The translations under genes were made by a program, and so were the position numbers. The notes under the pieces were generated by a model. It did not search any database. It saw only the letters and a program-made list of their open reading frames with translations, and was not told the origin of the DNA. Of a stretch of 64,000 bases of DNA, positions 25,469-33,950 are shown piece after piece. Source of the DNA: Streptomyces sp. 11x1 (GTDB lineage Bacteria; Actinomycetota; Actinomycetes; Streptomycetales; Streptomycetaceae); assembly GCF_032598905.1 (NCBI RefSeq), contig NZ_CP122458.1:3534001-3598000 (forward strand). The letters are read 5' to 3'. Every line of letters starts with the position of its first letter. The first letter of the stretch is position 1.

Positions 25469-26146
25469 TCAGCCACGGATCTTGAAGCGGTCGCCGGTGT
25501 CCTCGCTGGGCTGGACGACCACGAAGCCCCGCCCCTTGAACCCGATCTGGAAGGCCTCCCCGCTGCCCCGGCCGATGAGCGCGCCGGCCTTGATGGTGCG
25601 ACGGGCCTTCATGTCGAGGCCGTCGGTCCAGGCGATCAGCGCGTCCGGGTCGACGTAGGTCTCCCGTTCGGCGCAGTCGAGGGAGATCGGCACGCCCCGG
25701 CTGACCAGGGCGACCCATCCCGTGCCCCGGATCACGAGGTTGGTGAGGCCCGAGCCGGAGAGCTTGGCGAGGCCCTTGACCGGCTCGATGGAGAGCTGGA
25801 GTGAGGCGTCGCAGGCCAGCAGGGTCGGCCCGTTGACCGACAGCGCCTCGTTGTTCAGGTGGAGGACGAGGACGTCACCACCGTAGTCGGCGAGGTACAG
25901 GTCCCCGTCGCCGCGGCAGAGCATCAGCTTGCCGCCCTCGCCGGTGACCATCTCCTCCGCGCTGCGCCGCAGCGTGGCGGGCGGGCCGTCGAACTGCACG
26001 TAGCCGTCGTACGCGATCATCGAGCCGGCCTTGGCCAGGAGATCCTGGCCGGTGACCATGGTGACCTTGAGCGTCTTGGAGCTGTGCACGCTCATACGGA
26101 CGCCGGTGGAGGCGGAGCGGTGCGCGTTGAGTGTCTGGAGGTCCAT
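25469..26146 (-). CDS. AIM24 family protein (second of three)
   Basis: A 225-residue AIM24-type protein. VTGQDLLAKAGSMIAYDG, MLCRGDGDLYLADYGGDV, VDPDALIAWTDGL and GRGFVVVQPSED are the same four blocks as in its neighbours. The ATG at 26146 has GAGG six bases upstream; a GTG at 26158 would overlap the previous stop by GTGA. It lies between the TerD-AIM24 fusion and a third AIM24 gene on the same strand with gaps of fewer than 30 bases, so a single operon is likely. Confidence 0.88.
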   Translation of the reverse strand: MDLQTLNAHRSASTGVRMSVHSSKTLKVTMVTGQDLLAKAGSMIAYDGYVQFDGPPATLRRSAEEMVTGEGGKLMLCRGDGDLYLADYGGDVLVLHLNNEALSVNGPTLLACDASLQLSIEPVKGLAKLSGSGLTNLVIRGTGWVALVSRGVPISLDCAERETYVDPDALIAWTDGLDMKARRTIKAGALIGRGSGEAFQIGFKGRGFVVVQPSEDTGDRFKIRG

Positions 26147-26154
26147 GCTCTGCC

Positions 26155-27759
26155 TCACACCTCGAAGGGCTGGACGACGACGAAGTTGCCGGGGGCGCCG
26201 CGGAACTGGAGGTTGACGGCCTCCTGGGTCTGCCGGGCGTACCCGGAGCGGCGCAGCCTGAGCGACGTCGTGGTGACGGCCTGTGCACCGGCGGACCAGG
26301 CGATGACGGCGTTGCCGTCGACGTAGGTGGCCGGTCCGACGGGCAGCACGACGGGAAGGCCGCGCGTCTTGACGACGACCGCTCCCGTACCGGAGAAGAG
26401 CATGCTGAACAGGCCGCCGCCGGGCAGTCCCGCGCCCTCGATACGGCGGATCTCGGTGTCCAGTGACTCGTCGAAGGCAAGCACTCCGCGCGCGCTGGTG
26501 TAGAGCTGCTCGTTCTCCAGGCGGATCACGAAGAGGTGACTGCCCTCGTCGGCGAGGAACACCTCACCGTCCCCGGAACATCGCATGAGGGCCATGCCCT
26601 GGCCGGTGAGCTGGCCCGTCAACTTGCCGAGCAGGCCGGAACCCTTGTGGGCGAAGTCGATGTCGCCCTGGTAGGCGACCATGCTGCCCTGCTTGGCGAG
26701 GATGTTGGCGCCCTTGGTGAGCGTCGCCCGCACCAGCTGCGGATTCTGCTCGGTCCAGCGGTCCCCGACGGGGGCCTCGGAGTACTTCGTCAGAACGACT
26801 CGCAGCCCTGCCTCCGGCGGCACCGGCGCGAGCTGCGTCCCGCCGCCGAAAGGCTGTGCCTGGCCCGGGAAGGCACCCGGGGCGCCCGGGGGCGTGAACG
26901 GGCTGCCTTGCGGAGCCACTCCCGGCGGGGTGAAGGGGCCGCCCTGTGGCGCGGCACCGGGAGGCGTGAAGGGCCCACCCTGCGGCGGGGCGCCGGGCGG
27001 GGTGAACGGGCCGCCCGGCGGCGGGGCGGCCGGGGGCGGAACGGTGCCGCCGGGCGGCATGTGCAGGGGCGCGGCGATCGTCGGAGCGGCGTGCACGGAG
27101 GGCGAGGGCGCCGGGGGCGCGAACGGCTGCGCGGGCGCCGGGGCAGCCGGAGCCGCGGGGGCGCCGAACGCGGGCGGGGCGAAGCCGGGCGCGGCGTCGG
27201 CCTGCGGCTGCTGCGGTGCGGCGGGCTGCTCCTCGGCGACCTCGCCGCCGAAGTTCTTCAGCAGCGCGTCGAGGCCGCCGTCGAAGCCCTGCCCGACGGC
27301 CGCGAACCGCCAGACGTCCTTCAGGTAGAAGTCGCCCAGCATCACGGCACGCTCGGTGGAGAACTCCGAGCCGTCGAACGGATACCTGGCCACTTCCTCG
27401 CCGCCCGCGACGATACGGACGTAACCGGGGGCTATCTGCGACATCTGCCCGTTGCCGTCGATCGTCGCCGTGAAGGACAGCTTCTGGATCTGCGGCGGGA
27501 TCTTGTCGAGGGTGACACGGAAGGACTCGGTGTCACCCGACTGGGCGCCCAGGAGCTGGATGGACTCCTCGGGGGTCTTCGGCTGGTTGAAGAAGACGAA
27601 GTAGCGGTCGTCCGAGAGCCGTTCGTCGGCGTCCAGTCCGAAGCAACTGATGTCGAAGGTCAGCCCGGGGGCGGAGATCTGTACGCCTACATACAGATCC
27701 GTACCCGCGGTGAGGTCACTGATCTTGGCCTTGTGGCCGCGTTGGAATTCCCTGGCCAT
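26155..27759 (-). CDS. TerD domain-AIM24 fusion protein
   Basis: A 534-residue two-domain protein. Residues 1-~185 form a TerD domain (GTDLYVGVQISAPGLTFDIS, FGLDADERLSDDRYFVFFNQ, then VMLGDFYLKDVWRFAAVGQGF), the calcium-binding module of tellurite/stress resistance proteins. Residues ~190-340 are a Pro/Ala/Gly linker with about five repeats like PPQGGPFTPPGA. Residues ~345-534 are AIM24 (AKQGSMVAYQGDIDF, ALMRCSGDGEVFLADEG, VDGNAVIAWSAG, GNFVVVQPFEV). ATG 27759 aligns with TerD starts. It heads the three-gene AIM24 operon. No ter operon partners are nearby. Confidence 0.9.
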   Translation of the reverse strand: MAREFQRGHKAKISDLTAGTDLYVGVQISAPGLTFDISCFGLDADERLSDDRYFVFFNQPKTPEESIQLLGAQSGDTESFRVTLDKIPPQIQKLSFTATIDGNGQMSQIAPGYVRIVAGGEEVARYPFDGSEFSTERAVMLGDFYLKDVWRFAAVGQGFDGGLDALLKNFGGEVAEEQPAAPQQPQADAAPGFAPPAFGAPAAPAAPAPAQPFAPPAPSPSVHAAPTIAAPLHMPPGGTVPPPAAPPPGGPFTPPGAPPQGGPFTPPGAAPQGGPFTPPGVAPQGSPFTPPGAPGAFPGQAQPFGGGTQLAPVPPEAGLRVVLTKYSEAPVGDRWTEQNPQLVRATLTKGANILAKQGSMVAYQGDIDFAHKGSGLLGKLTGQLTGQGMALMRCSGDGEVFLADEGSHLFVIRLENEQLYTSARGVLAFDESLDTEIRRIEGAGLPGGGLFSMLFSGTGAVVVKTRGLPVVLPVGPATYVDGNAVIAWSAGAQAVTTTSLRLRRSGYARQTQEAVNLQFRGAPGNFVVVQPFEV

Positions 27760-28012
27760 GCGTAACGACCGTCCCCCATCCCGAAAGTGCGTGCGCCTGC
27801 GAGTGCGTCGCGTCAGGCTAACCGCAAAGTCCTGGGGCGTACGAGGCCGGTACAGAGACGGTACAAAAGCGCGACTTCGGTCACCGGTTCCACAAACGCA
27901 CACGCGCGCGTGAAGCGCCTGTTCCGTGGCACCCCCGCCCGGGGCACCCGCCGCGCGGCGCCTTCGGGCCGCAGGTCACGGGCCGTTTCCCAGCGAACGG
28001 CCGCGCGAGGTG

Positions 28013-28609
28013 TCACTCATCCCGTGTGACGGGCAGGTGGGGCAGCCGGTCGGCGGCGACCACCCCTTCGAGGTAGCCCCGAGCACGCTCGGTGCGCGGA
28101 TAGGCGTCCAGCAGCTGCCAGAAGCGGGGGCCGTGCCCCGGTACGAGCAGGTGTGCCAGTTCATGCAGGAGGACGTAGTCGACGACGTACTCCGGCATGC
28201 CCTGCAGCCGGTGCGAGAGGCGGATGCTGCCCTCGGCCGGGGTGCACGATCCCCAGCGGGTGTTCTGGTTGGTGACCCAGCGCACGGACGTGGGCCGGGC
28301 GCGACCGCCGAAGTACTGGTCCGAGAGCCGGGCGGCCCGCTCCGACAGCTCGGTGTCGCCGAGGCGCCTCTTGCTCTCCTGCGCGGCCAGCTTGTCGAGC
28401 ATGACCGTCACCCAGCGCTGCTCCTCCGCCTCGGACATCCTTGCGGGGATGAGCACGACGGTGCGATCGCCCTCGCGGTACGCGGAGACCGTTCTGCGCC
28501 GTCGCGCGCTCCTGCGAACCTCGATCGCGCTCGCCCCCGAGCCGCTCGGCGGCTGGCTCGTCGTGCTGCGCGGTGGCTTCGCGGCGCGGTGCAGTGGGTC
28601 GGCGGGCAC
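28013..28609 (-). CDS. YgjP-like (DUF45) zinc metalloprotease
   Basis: A 198-residue YgjP/DUF45 family protein. Zinc site HELAHLLVPGHGPRFW (HExxH with downstream His), preceded by TRWGSCTPAEGSIRLSHRL and MPEYVVDYVLLHELAH, which define the family. The N-terminal 35 residues are basic and disordered. Predicted cytoplasmic peptidase of unknown substrate. The GTG at 28609 is the farthest start; a shorter one is possible. The gene is divergent from the E1-like gene, with ~218 bases between. A 253-base gap with no gene separates it from the TerD-AIM24 gene. Confidence 0.88.
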   Translation of the reverse strand: MPADPLHRAAKPPRSTTSQPPSGSGASAIEVRRSARRRRTVSAYREGDRTVVLIPARMSEAEEQRWVTVMLDKLAAQESKRRLGDTELSERAARLSDQYFGGRARPTSVRWVTNQNTRWGSCTPAEGSIRLSHRLQGMPEYVVDYVLLHELAHLLVPGHGPRFWQLLDAYPRTERARGYLEGVVAADRLPHLPVTRDE

Positions 28610-28826
28610 GCCCCGACGTTACCCGCTGCACACGGGGGAAGTCCCGCCTCCGGGACGGTTCGATATCGATCCGCACCCCGAGCGCCCGATTTGTGCGACG
28701 AATGCCGTCACCTGTGGACAACTCTCGACAGGCATCGTCGCTGTCCGTGCATGCTGGCATTCGTCGGCGGACCAGGCACTCGCACCGTCGGCGGACAGAA
28801 CCGATCTCTGGCTACGGGGGCCGATC

Positions 28827-30095
28827 ATGCATCCGATGGTGAAGCCCGCGCTCCGGCGCGGCTGGCGGGATCTCAACACCGTGCAGTTCGGTCTGGCACC
28901 GGCGCACGCCATGGTGCTGGGCCCGATGGACACGACGACAGGCAGTTTCCTCGCCCTGCTCGACGGCACACGGGGGTTACCGCTCCTGCGTGAAGAGGGA
29001 CGCCGCATGGGTCTGCCGGACGGCCATGTGGACGGTCTGGTGGAGCGCCTGTCCCGGTCCGGCCTGCTGGACGACGCGACGGGCGGCGGCCCGGCCGCTG
29101 ACGACCTGCGCGGCAAGCCCGACGTCCTGGACCGACTGCGGCCCGACGCCGCCACGCTCTCTCTGATCACCTCCGAGCCGGGCGACGCCATGGGTCGTCT
29201 GGCCGCGCGCCGATCACTGAGAGTGCAGGTGCGGGGTGCGGGGCGGGTGGGATCGGTGCTCGCCTCCCTGTTGTCGGGTGCGGGGGTCGGCGGGGTCGAC
29301 GTCCGCGATGTCGGCCGGGTGGAGCCGTGTGACGTGGCACCGGGCGGGCTGTCGGCCGAATCGATCGGCGAACGCAGGGACGCGGCGGCCCGGCGGGCCG
29401 CCCGGCACGCGGCGCCCGGTCGTCCGCCACGAGGTCGCCGAGGCTCCCGGCCCCCTTCCGCCGAATCGGCAGAAGAACGGACACGGGACCGTCTCCGCGA
29501 GGAGTCCGGGTTCTCGCTGGTGATCCTCGCCCCGCGGGACGGTGTCGATGTCCACGCTCCCAGGCCCATCGCCGCCGAGCCGCTGGTCGCCTCGGGTACG
29601 CCACACCTCTACGCGGGTGTGGTCGAGGGGACGGGCGTGGTCGGCCCTCTGGTCCTGCCCGGTGAGACGGGTTGCGCGGGCTGCCTGGAAGAGAGCCGCA
29701 CCGATCGCGACGAGACATGGCCGCGGCTGGTCGCACAGTGGCGGTCCGGACGTCCGCACCAGCTGGAGGCGTGCGACCTGGCCCTGGCCACGACGGTCGC
29801 CGGACTGGCCGCGGCGCATGCGCTCGCCTTCCTGGACGGGCGGACTCCGTCCAGCGTGGGCGCCCGCTGGGAGGTCTCGCTACCGGGGTTGGACTGGCAC
29901 CCGCGTCCGGTGTGGCCGCACCCCACATGTTCCTGCACAGCCGCTGAAAACGGTGCGGCCGGGAAAGGTAACGGGGAACACACCGCAAAGGAGGGGGATG
30001 CGCACGAGACAATGGCGGGGCATCAGCGGTCAACGAGGTTGTCCCGCAAGGCACACGCGGCACGGCCTGCTGGGAGTTGGAGGGCGCATGTCTGA
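28827..30095 (+). CDS. E1/ThiF-like protein, TOMM cyclodehydratase-type, unusual context
   Basis: A 422-residue protein of the E1-like/ThiF fold. The N-terminal ~90 residues look like a RiPP-recognition-type winged helix (VQFGLAPAHAMVLGPMD to LVERLSRSGLLD). A Rossmann segment VQVRGAGRVGSVLASLLSGAG, an Asp-rich VGGVDVRDVG, and a CAGCLEESR zinc-type Cys pair follow. The final ~60 residues, after PTCSC, are low-complexity. Codon 51 (28977-28979) is TTA, so translation may need the bldA tRNA. Its end overlaps the ABC1 kinase start by eight bases. No precursor peptide or partner cyclodehydratase is nearby, so a RiPP role is unlikely. I recall a homologue next to the ABC1 kinase in mycobacteria too. 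Confidence 0.7.
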   Translation: MHPMVKPALRRGWRDLNTVQFGLAPAHAMVLGPMDTTTGSFLALLDGTRGLPLLREEGRRMGLPDGHVDGLVERLSRSGLLDDATGGGPAADDLRGKPDVLDRLRPDAATLSLITSEPGDAMGRLAARRSLRVQVRGAGRVGSVLASLLSGAGVGGVDVRDVGRVEPCDVAPGGLSAESIGERRDAAARRAARHAAPGRPPRGRRGSRPPSAESAEERTRDRLREESGFSLVILAPRDGVDVHAPRPIAAEPLVASGTPHLYAGVVEGTGVVGPLVLPGETGCAGCLEESRTDRDETWPRLVAQWRSGRPHQLEACDLALATTVAGLAAAHALAFLDGRTPSSVGARWEVSLPGLDWHPRPVWPHPTCSCTAAENGAAGKGNGEHTAKEGDAHETMAGHQRSTRLSRKAHAARPAGSWRAHV

Positions 30096-31446
30096 TCTTC
30101 CCCGGAAGGCGGTCACCCGGACCGCCAAGCTCGCCGCGCTTCCGCTCGGCATCGCAGGCCGGGCCACCTGGGGACTCGGCAAGCGAATCGTCGGCGAGTC
30201 GGCGGAGCTCGTGGGCCGTGAACTCCAGCAGCGCACGGCGGAGCAGCTGTTCAAGGTCCTGGGCGAGCTGAAGGGCGGCGCGATGAAGTTCGGGCAGGCC
30301 CTGTCCGTCTTCGAGTCGGCGCTTCCCGAGGAGGTCGCGGGCCCCTACCGGGCGGCTCTGACGAAGCTCCAGGACGCGGCACCGCCGATGCCGACCCGCA
30401 CGGTGCACGCCGTGCTGGAGGAGCGCATCGGTGCGGACTGGCAGGAGCTGTTCCTGGAGTTCGAGGACAAGCCGGCCGCTGCGGCCTCCATCGGCCAGGT
30501 GCACCGAGCCGTGTGGCACGACGGCCGAGAGGTCGCCGTCAAGGTGCAGTACCCGGGCGCGGGCGAGGCCCTCCTCTCCGATCTCGGTCAACTCAGCCGG
30601 TTCGCGCGTCTACTGGGCCCGTTGATCCCCGGCATGGACATCAAGCCGCTCATCGCGGAACTGCGGGACCGTGTCTCCGAAGAGCTCGACTACGGCCTGG
30701 AGGCCCAGGCCCAGCAGGCGCACGCGGAGGAGTTCGAGGACGACCCGGACGTGGTGGTCCCGGCCGTGGTGCACCAGTGCGAGCAGGTGCTGGTGACCGA
30801 ATGGATGGAGGGCACCCCTCTGTCCGAGGTGATCACCGACGGCACTCAGGAGCAGCGCGACCGGGCGGGCCAGCTGCTGACCCGCTTCCTCTTCTCCGGT
30901 CCGGCCCGCACCGGTCTCCTGCATGCCGACCCGCACCCGGGGAACTTCCGTCTGCTGCCGGACGAGAAGAGCGGCTGGCGCCTCGGCGTCCTCGACTTCG
31001 GCACGGTGGACCGACTGACGGGTGGCCTGCCGGCCCCGATCGGCGAGGCCCTGCGGCTGACCATCGACGGCGAGGCCGAGGCGGTCTACGAGATGCTCTG
31101 TACGGAAGGCTTCGTGAAGGAGTCGATAGAGCTGGACCCGGACGCCGTCCTCGACTATCTGCACCCCATCATCGAACCGGTCCGGGCGGACGAGTTCACC
31201 TTCGCCCGCGGCTGGATGCGCAGCCAGGCCGCTCGGATCGCCGACCCGCGCTCCCCCGCCCACCAGTTGGGCAAGCAGCTGAACCTGCCCCCGTCCTACC
31301 TCCTCATCCACCGGGTGACCCTGAGCACCATCGGCGTCCTGTGCCAGCTCGGCGCGACGGTCCGTATGCGCGACGAGTTGGAGGAGTGGCTGCCGGGTTT
31401 CCTGCCGGAGGAGGAGGGCGAGGGCGAGTCGGCCGCGGAGGCGTAG
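30088..31446 (+). CDS. ABC1/UbiB-family atypical kinase
   Basis: A 452-residue ABC1/ADCK/UbiB protein. KFGQALS (KxGQ motif), AAASIGQVHRAV (Ala-rich loop replacing the Gly-rich loop), VAVKVQYPG (VAVK Lys), HADPHPGNF (catalytic loop) and LDFGTVD (DFG) are all there. Family members are ATPases linked to quinone or lipid metabolism; M. tuberculosis Rv3197, as I recall, has the same neighbours, including whiB7, and affects macrolide tolerance. Cotranscription with the E1-like gene is very likely because of the overlap. Confidence 0.93.
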   Translation: MSDLPRKAVTRTAKLAALPLGIAGRATWGLGKRIVGESAELVGRELQQRTAEQLFKVLGELKGGAMKFGQALSVFESALPEEVAGPYRAALTKLQDAAPPMPTRTVHAVLEERIGADWQELFLEFEDKPAAAASIGQVHRAVWHDGREVAVKVQYPGAGEALLSDLGQLSRFARLLGPLIPGMDIKPLIAELRDRVSEELDYGLEAQAQQAHAEEFEDDPDVVVPAVVHQCEQVLVTEWMEGTPLSEVITDGTQEQRDRAGQLLTRFLFSGPARTGLLHADPHPGNFRLLPDEKSGWRLGVLDFGTVDRLTGGLPAPIGEALRLTIDGEAEAVYEMLCTEGFVKESIELDPDAVLDYLHPIIEPVRADEFTFARGWMRSQAARIADPRSPAHQLGKQLNLPPSYLLIHRVTLSTIGVLCQLGATVRMRDELEEWLPGFLPEEEGEGESAAEA

Positions 31447-31467
31447 CCGGTCCGGTCGCGGGCGGGT

Positions 31468-31677
31468 TCACCACCAGGCCGAGTCCAGCCTGCCTTCGAT
31501 CGCTCGCAGGTTCTCCCTGGCGCACGTCTCGCAGAAGTAGCGCCGTGCGCCGTTCTCCACGGAACAGATCCACAGAGGTCGGGGGGCGTCGGCGGTGGTG
31601 CCGCAGCGGGCGCACACGAGGGTCTGGGGTTCCGCGGCGGGGCCGCCCTGGTCGCTGTCCCCGGAAAGACTCGTCAC
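31468..31677 (-). CDS. Small zinc-ribbon protein
   Basis: A 69-residue protein starting GTG 31677. Cys pairs in LVCARCG and YFCETCA, with a lone Cys in LWICSVE, suggest one treble-clef/zinc-ribbon. The end is ENLRAIEGRLDSAWW. A conserved Streptomyces protein with no known role. It lies tail-to-tail with the ABC1 kinase. A strong terminator for the disrupted wblC-downstream gene lies upstream at 31724-31759. The Shine-Dalgarno is weak. Confidence 0.75.
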   Translation of the reverse strand: MTSLSGDSDQGGPAAEPQTLVCARCGTTADAPRPLWICSVENGARRYFCETCARENLRAIEGRLDSAWW

Positions 31678-31723
31678 TCGGCGACGATATCGCCGCCCTC
31701 GGCGGATCCGTGGGCACAACGCA

Positions 31724-31759
31724 CCGCGGGGGCCGGTCCCTTCGGACCGGCCCCCGCGG
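31724..31759. terminator. Terminator downstream of the wblC unit
   Basis: A perfect 16-bp stem (CCGCGGGGGCCGGTCC with its complement) around CTTC. It lies downstream of the disrupted gene's 3' fragment. Confidence 0.9.
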
Positions 31760-32019
31760 GGAGCCACTGCTGGTGGTGATGTGCCTGTCCAGGCCGGGTC
31801 ATGCCGGTCGCCGTGTGGCGACTACTGCATGACCGCCATGGCGAGCGCACGGCGGGCGCGCAGCGAGGCACGCTCGGCCCGGCGCTGCATCCGCTGAGCG
31901 ACCGCCAGGCGCATGGCCCGGCGTTCCTGCTCAGCCTGGTGCAGGCGCTCTGAGGTTCCCCCGAGATGCGGGAAGAGGTGACAGAGGGTCAGATGGTTCT
32001 CATGAGAGGAGCATCGACC

Positions 32020-32328
32020 ATGGCTGCACCCAGGAAGTACTCGTTGGAGTTGCGTGAGCGTGCGGTGCGGATGTATCGCACTACGGAGCCGAGGCCGCAG
32101 ATCAAGAAGCTGGCCGTCGACCTCGGCGTGCACCCGGAGGCCCTGCGCGGCTGGATCCGTCAGGCCGAGGCGGACGCCGGCGAGCGCGACGATCGGCTCA
32201 CCACCGACGAGCGGGCCGAGCTGGTGGCTCTGCGCAAGGAGAACGCCCAGCTCAAGCGGGCCAACGACGTGCTGCGGACGGCCTCGGCTTTTTTCGCGGC
32301 GCAACTCGACCCGACCCGGCCCAGGTGA
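32020..32328 (+). CDS. IS3-family transposase OrfA
   Basis: A 102-residue helix-turn-helix protein: YSLELRERAVRMY, then KLAVDLGVHPEALRGWIRQAE, then a leucine-zipper-like ELVALRKENAQLKRAND. ATG 32020 is the usual IS3 start; upstream ATGs at 31993 and 32002 are possible. It ends AAQLDPTRPR. A T_TTT_TTC heptamer at 32289-32295 is in the correct phase for a -1 shift into OrfB, which would give the OrfAB transposase. Confidence 0.93.
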   Translation: MAAPRKYSLELRERAVRMYRTTEPRPQIKKLAVDLGVHPEALRGWIRQAEADAGERDDRLTTDERAELVALRKENAQLKRANDVLRTASAFFAAQLDPTRPR

Positions 32329-33242
32329 CGGCGCTCCTCGACGAGCATCCCCGCCTGGGAGTCGAGTGCGTACTTCGGGAACTGCACATCCCCTCCTCCA
32401 CCTACTACCGCTGGCGCCGCGCCGAGCGCGAGCCGTGCGAACGGCGTCAGCGTGACGTCGAGCTGACCGAGCGGATCAAGGAGATCCACACGGATTCCGG
32501 TGGCGTCTACGGCTCACCGCGCGTGCACGCCGTCCTCAAGCGGGAGGGCGTCCACGTCGGGCGCAAACGCGTCGAGCGGCTGATGCGCGAGGCCGACATC
32601 GCGGGTGTGAGCCCGAGGCGGAAGGGCTTCACGCGCCGGGATCCGAAGGCCACGCTCGCCCCGGACCTGGTGGAGCGGGACTTCACCGCACCCGGGCCGA
32701 ACCGGCTGTGGGTCACCGACCTGACGATGATCCCGACCGGCGAGGGCCCGTTGTGGCTCTCGGCGATCCGGGACGCGTTCTCCCGCCGTGTGGTGGCCTG
32801 GGAGACCTCGGCCCGTGCGGACGCGGACCTGGTGCTGACCACGCTGGAGTACGCGCTCGCGTCCCGCGAGGTCGAGCCCGGCAAGCTGATCCATCACGCC
32901 GACCACGGCTGTCAATATACGTCTATCAAGCTCACAACTCGTCTGGTGAGAGCGGGAGTTCAGGCGTCCATGGGGTCGGTCGGGGACTCGTTCGACAACG
33001 CGCTCGCGGAGAACCTGTGGATGCTGATCAAGACGGAGTGCGTGCGCGGTCGCGTCTTCGCCACACGTGCCGAGGCGAACCTCGCGCTCTTCGAGTACAT
33101 CGACGGCTTCTATAACTCCCGGCGCATCCAGCAACGGCTCGGCTGGCTCAGTCCGATCGAGTTCGAGGAGAAGCACTACACCAAGCAGGCGACGGCCGAA
33201 CCGACGAACCTGAACACCCGTCAACCCACTCTGACCAGCTGA
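32325..33242 (+). CDS. IS3-family transposase OrfB (DDE integrase)
   Basis: A 305-residue integrase-core protein. The DDE triad is visible: LWVTDLTMIP, HHADHGCQYTS (second Asp) and LAENLWMLIKTE (Glu), with the family YNSRRIQQRLGWLSP end. GTG 32325 overlaps the OrfA stop by GTGA; it is more probably translated as an OrfAB fusion by -1 frameshifting. A segment around 32910-32950 is visibly more AT-rich than the rest. The frame is intact, so the element may be active. Confidence 0.95.
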   Translation: MTALLDEHPRLGVECVLRELHIPSSTYYRWRRAEREPCERRQRDVELTERIKEIHTDSGGVYGSPRVHAVLKREGVHVGRKRVERLMREADIAGVSPRRKGFTRRDPKATLAPDLVERDFTAPGPNRLWVTDLTMIPTGEGPLWLSAIRDAFSRRVVAWETSARADADLVLTTLEYALASREVEPGKLIHHADHGCQYTSIKLTTRLVRAGVQASMGSVGDSFDNALAENLWMLIKTECVRGRVFATRAEANLALFEYIDGFYNSRRIQQRLGWLSPIEFEEKHYTKQATAEPTNLNTRQPTLTS

Positions 33243-33467
33243 TCAGCACCTCCCGCACAGTGGGGGAACCTCACTCGTGCATATGCGCACGAGCCAGGGC
33301 TTCTGGCATGAGATGCATCTCTCGGGTCCTGTTCTGGCGCGAGGCGTTCGCACCGGTGGTGGTGAAATCAGGTGTCACGGAGCCGGCGGGCTCGCTCGTG
33401 GACGGCTTCATCGGGGCCTGCTTCTTGGGGTCGTGCGTGAGGGGGCGGTCGATCGTTCCGGTGATGT

Positions 33468-33836
33468 TCATGCCGTGACCGGGTTCTTGCGCGGGCGACC
33501 GCGAGGCCGCTTGCGGGCCACGACGACACCCTGGACGAAGAGCTCGCCACCCCAGACGCCCCAGGGCTCACGCCGCTCCTTGGCGCCGGCGAGGCAGGCC
33601 TCCATCAGCGGGCAGGTGCGGCAGAGGGACTTGGCGTACTCGACATCGGCCGGCGACTCGGCGAAGAAGACCTCCGGGTCGTAGGAGCGGCAGGGGACGG
33701 GTACGCCGAGGTTCTCGATGGCGTCGTCGAGCGCGGTGAGCGGGGTGAGCGGGGTCAAGGTGGAGTCCTCCGTGAGGCCGGGCGGGGGGATCGTTTCGGA
33801 AGGCGGTACGGACGGGGCGTGCGCTTCGAGTTGCAC
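33468..33836 (-). CDS. wblC: WhiB-family regulator WblC (WhiB7 orthologue)
   Basis: A 122-residue iron-sulfur regulator. Four cluster cysteines: one in PCRSYDP, then LCRTCPLMEACLAG (C-x2-C-x5-C). WhiB signature GVWGGELF. The C-terminal AT-hook RGRPRKN is the mark of WhiB7/WblC, which binds SigA and activates intrinsic antibiotic-resistance genes and itself. The start GTG at 33836 lacks a strong Shine-Dalgarno. Long leader: promoter near 34444-34483, a 107-codon ORF and two hairpins. Downstream, it overlaps the IS-split gene by ATGA. Synteny with the ABC1 kinase, uvrD2 and mycoredoxin matches mycobacterial whiB7. Confidence 0.95.
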   Translation of the reverse strand: MQLEAHAPSVPPSETIPPPGLTEDSTLTPLTPLTALDDAIENLGVPVPCRSYDPEVFFAESPADVEYAKSLCRTCPLMEACLAGAKERREPWGVWGGELFVQGVVVARKRPRGRPRKNPVTA

Positions 33837-33950
33837 GGTTCGTCTTCCTCGTCTGGTCGTTCCGGCTGTTGGCCGGTGGCGGCTGGTACCGGGTTCTTTT
33901 CTTGTCCCGAGGCCCCTTCGCTCTGTAGTCCCTGGTCAGGGACAAACAGA

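Larger units (their letters stand above)
31951..33273 (+). mobile_element. IS3-family insertion sequence, 1323 bp
   Basis: Complete element. Terminal inverted repeats begin TGAGGTTCCCCC at both ends (12 perfect), then share TGCGGGA after a 4-base mismatch. A 3-base target duplication (CTC) lies at 31948-31950 and 33274-33276. It carries two overlapping ORFs with a T_TTT_TTC slippery heptamer at 32289-32295. It sits inside the small gene after wblC. Confidence 0.95.
31822..33471 (-). pseudogene. Small gene downstream of wblC, split by an IS3-family insertion
   Basis: Two fragments read as one ORF once 31951-33273 plus one copy of CTC are removed. The 5' part (33471-33274) encodes MNITGTIDRPLTHDPKKQ up to ARAHMHE. 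The 3' part (31947-31822) continues in frame with RLHQAEQERRAMRLAVAQRM and ends MAVMQ. The intact protein would be 107 residues, with a disordered N-terminus and a basic, Arg/Ala-rich helical C-terminus. The ATG overlaps the wblC stop by ATGA, so it was translationally coupled to wblC. The gene is probably inactive here, although the 5' fragment still gives 66 codons ended by the TGA of the IS terminal repeat. Confidence 0.92.

Noticed and set aside
28827..30095. A RiPP/thiazole-peptide biosynthetic cluster around the E1-like gene
   Set aside because: No precursor peptide, YcaO partner, dehydrogenase or transporter is adjacent; the neighbour is an ABC1 kinase and the order seems conserved core genome.
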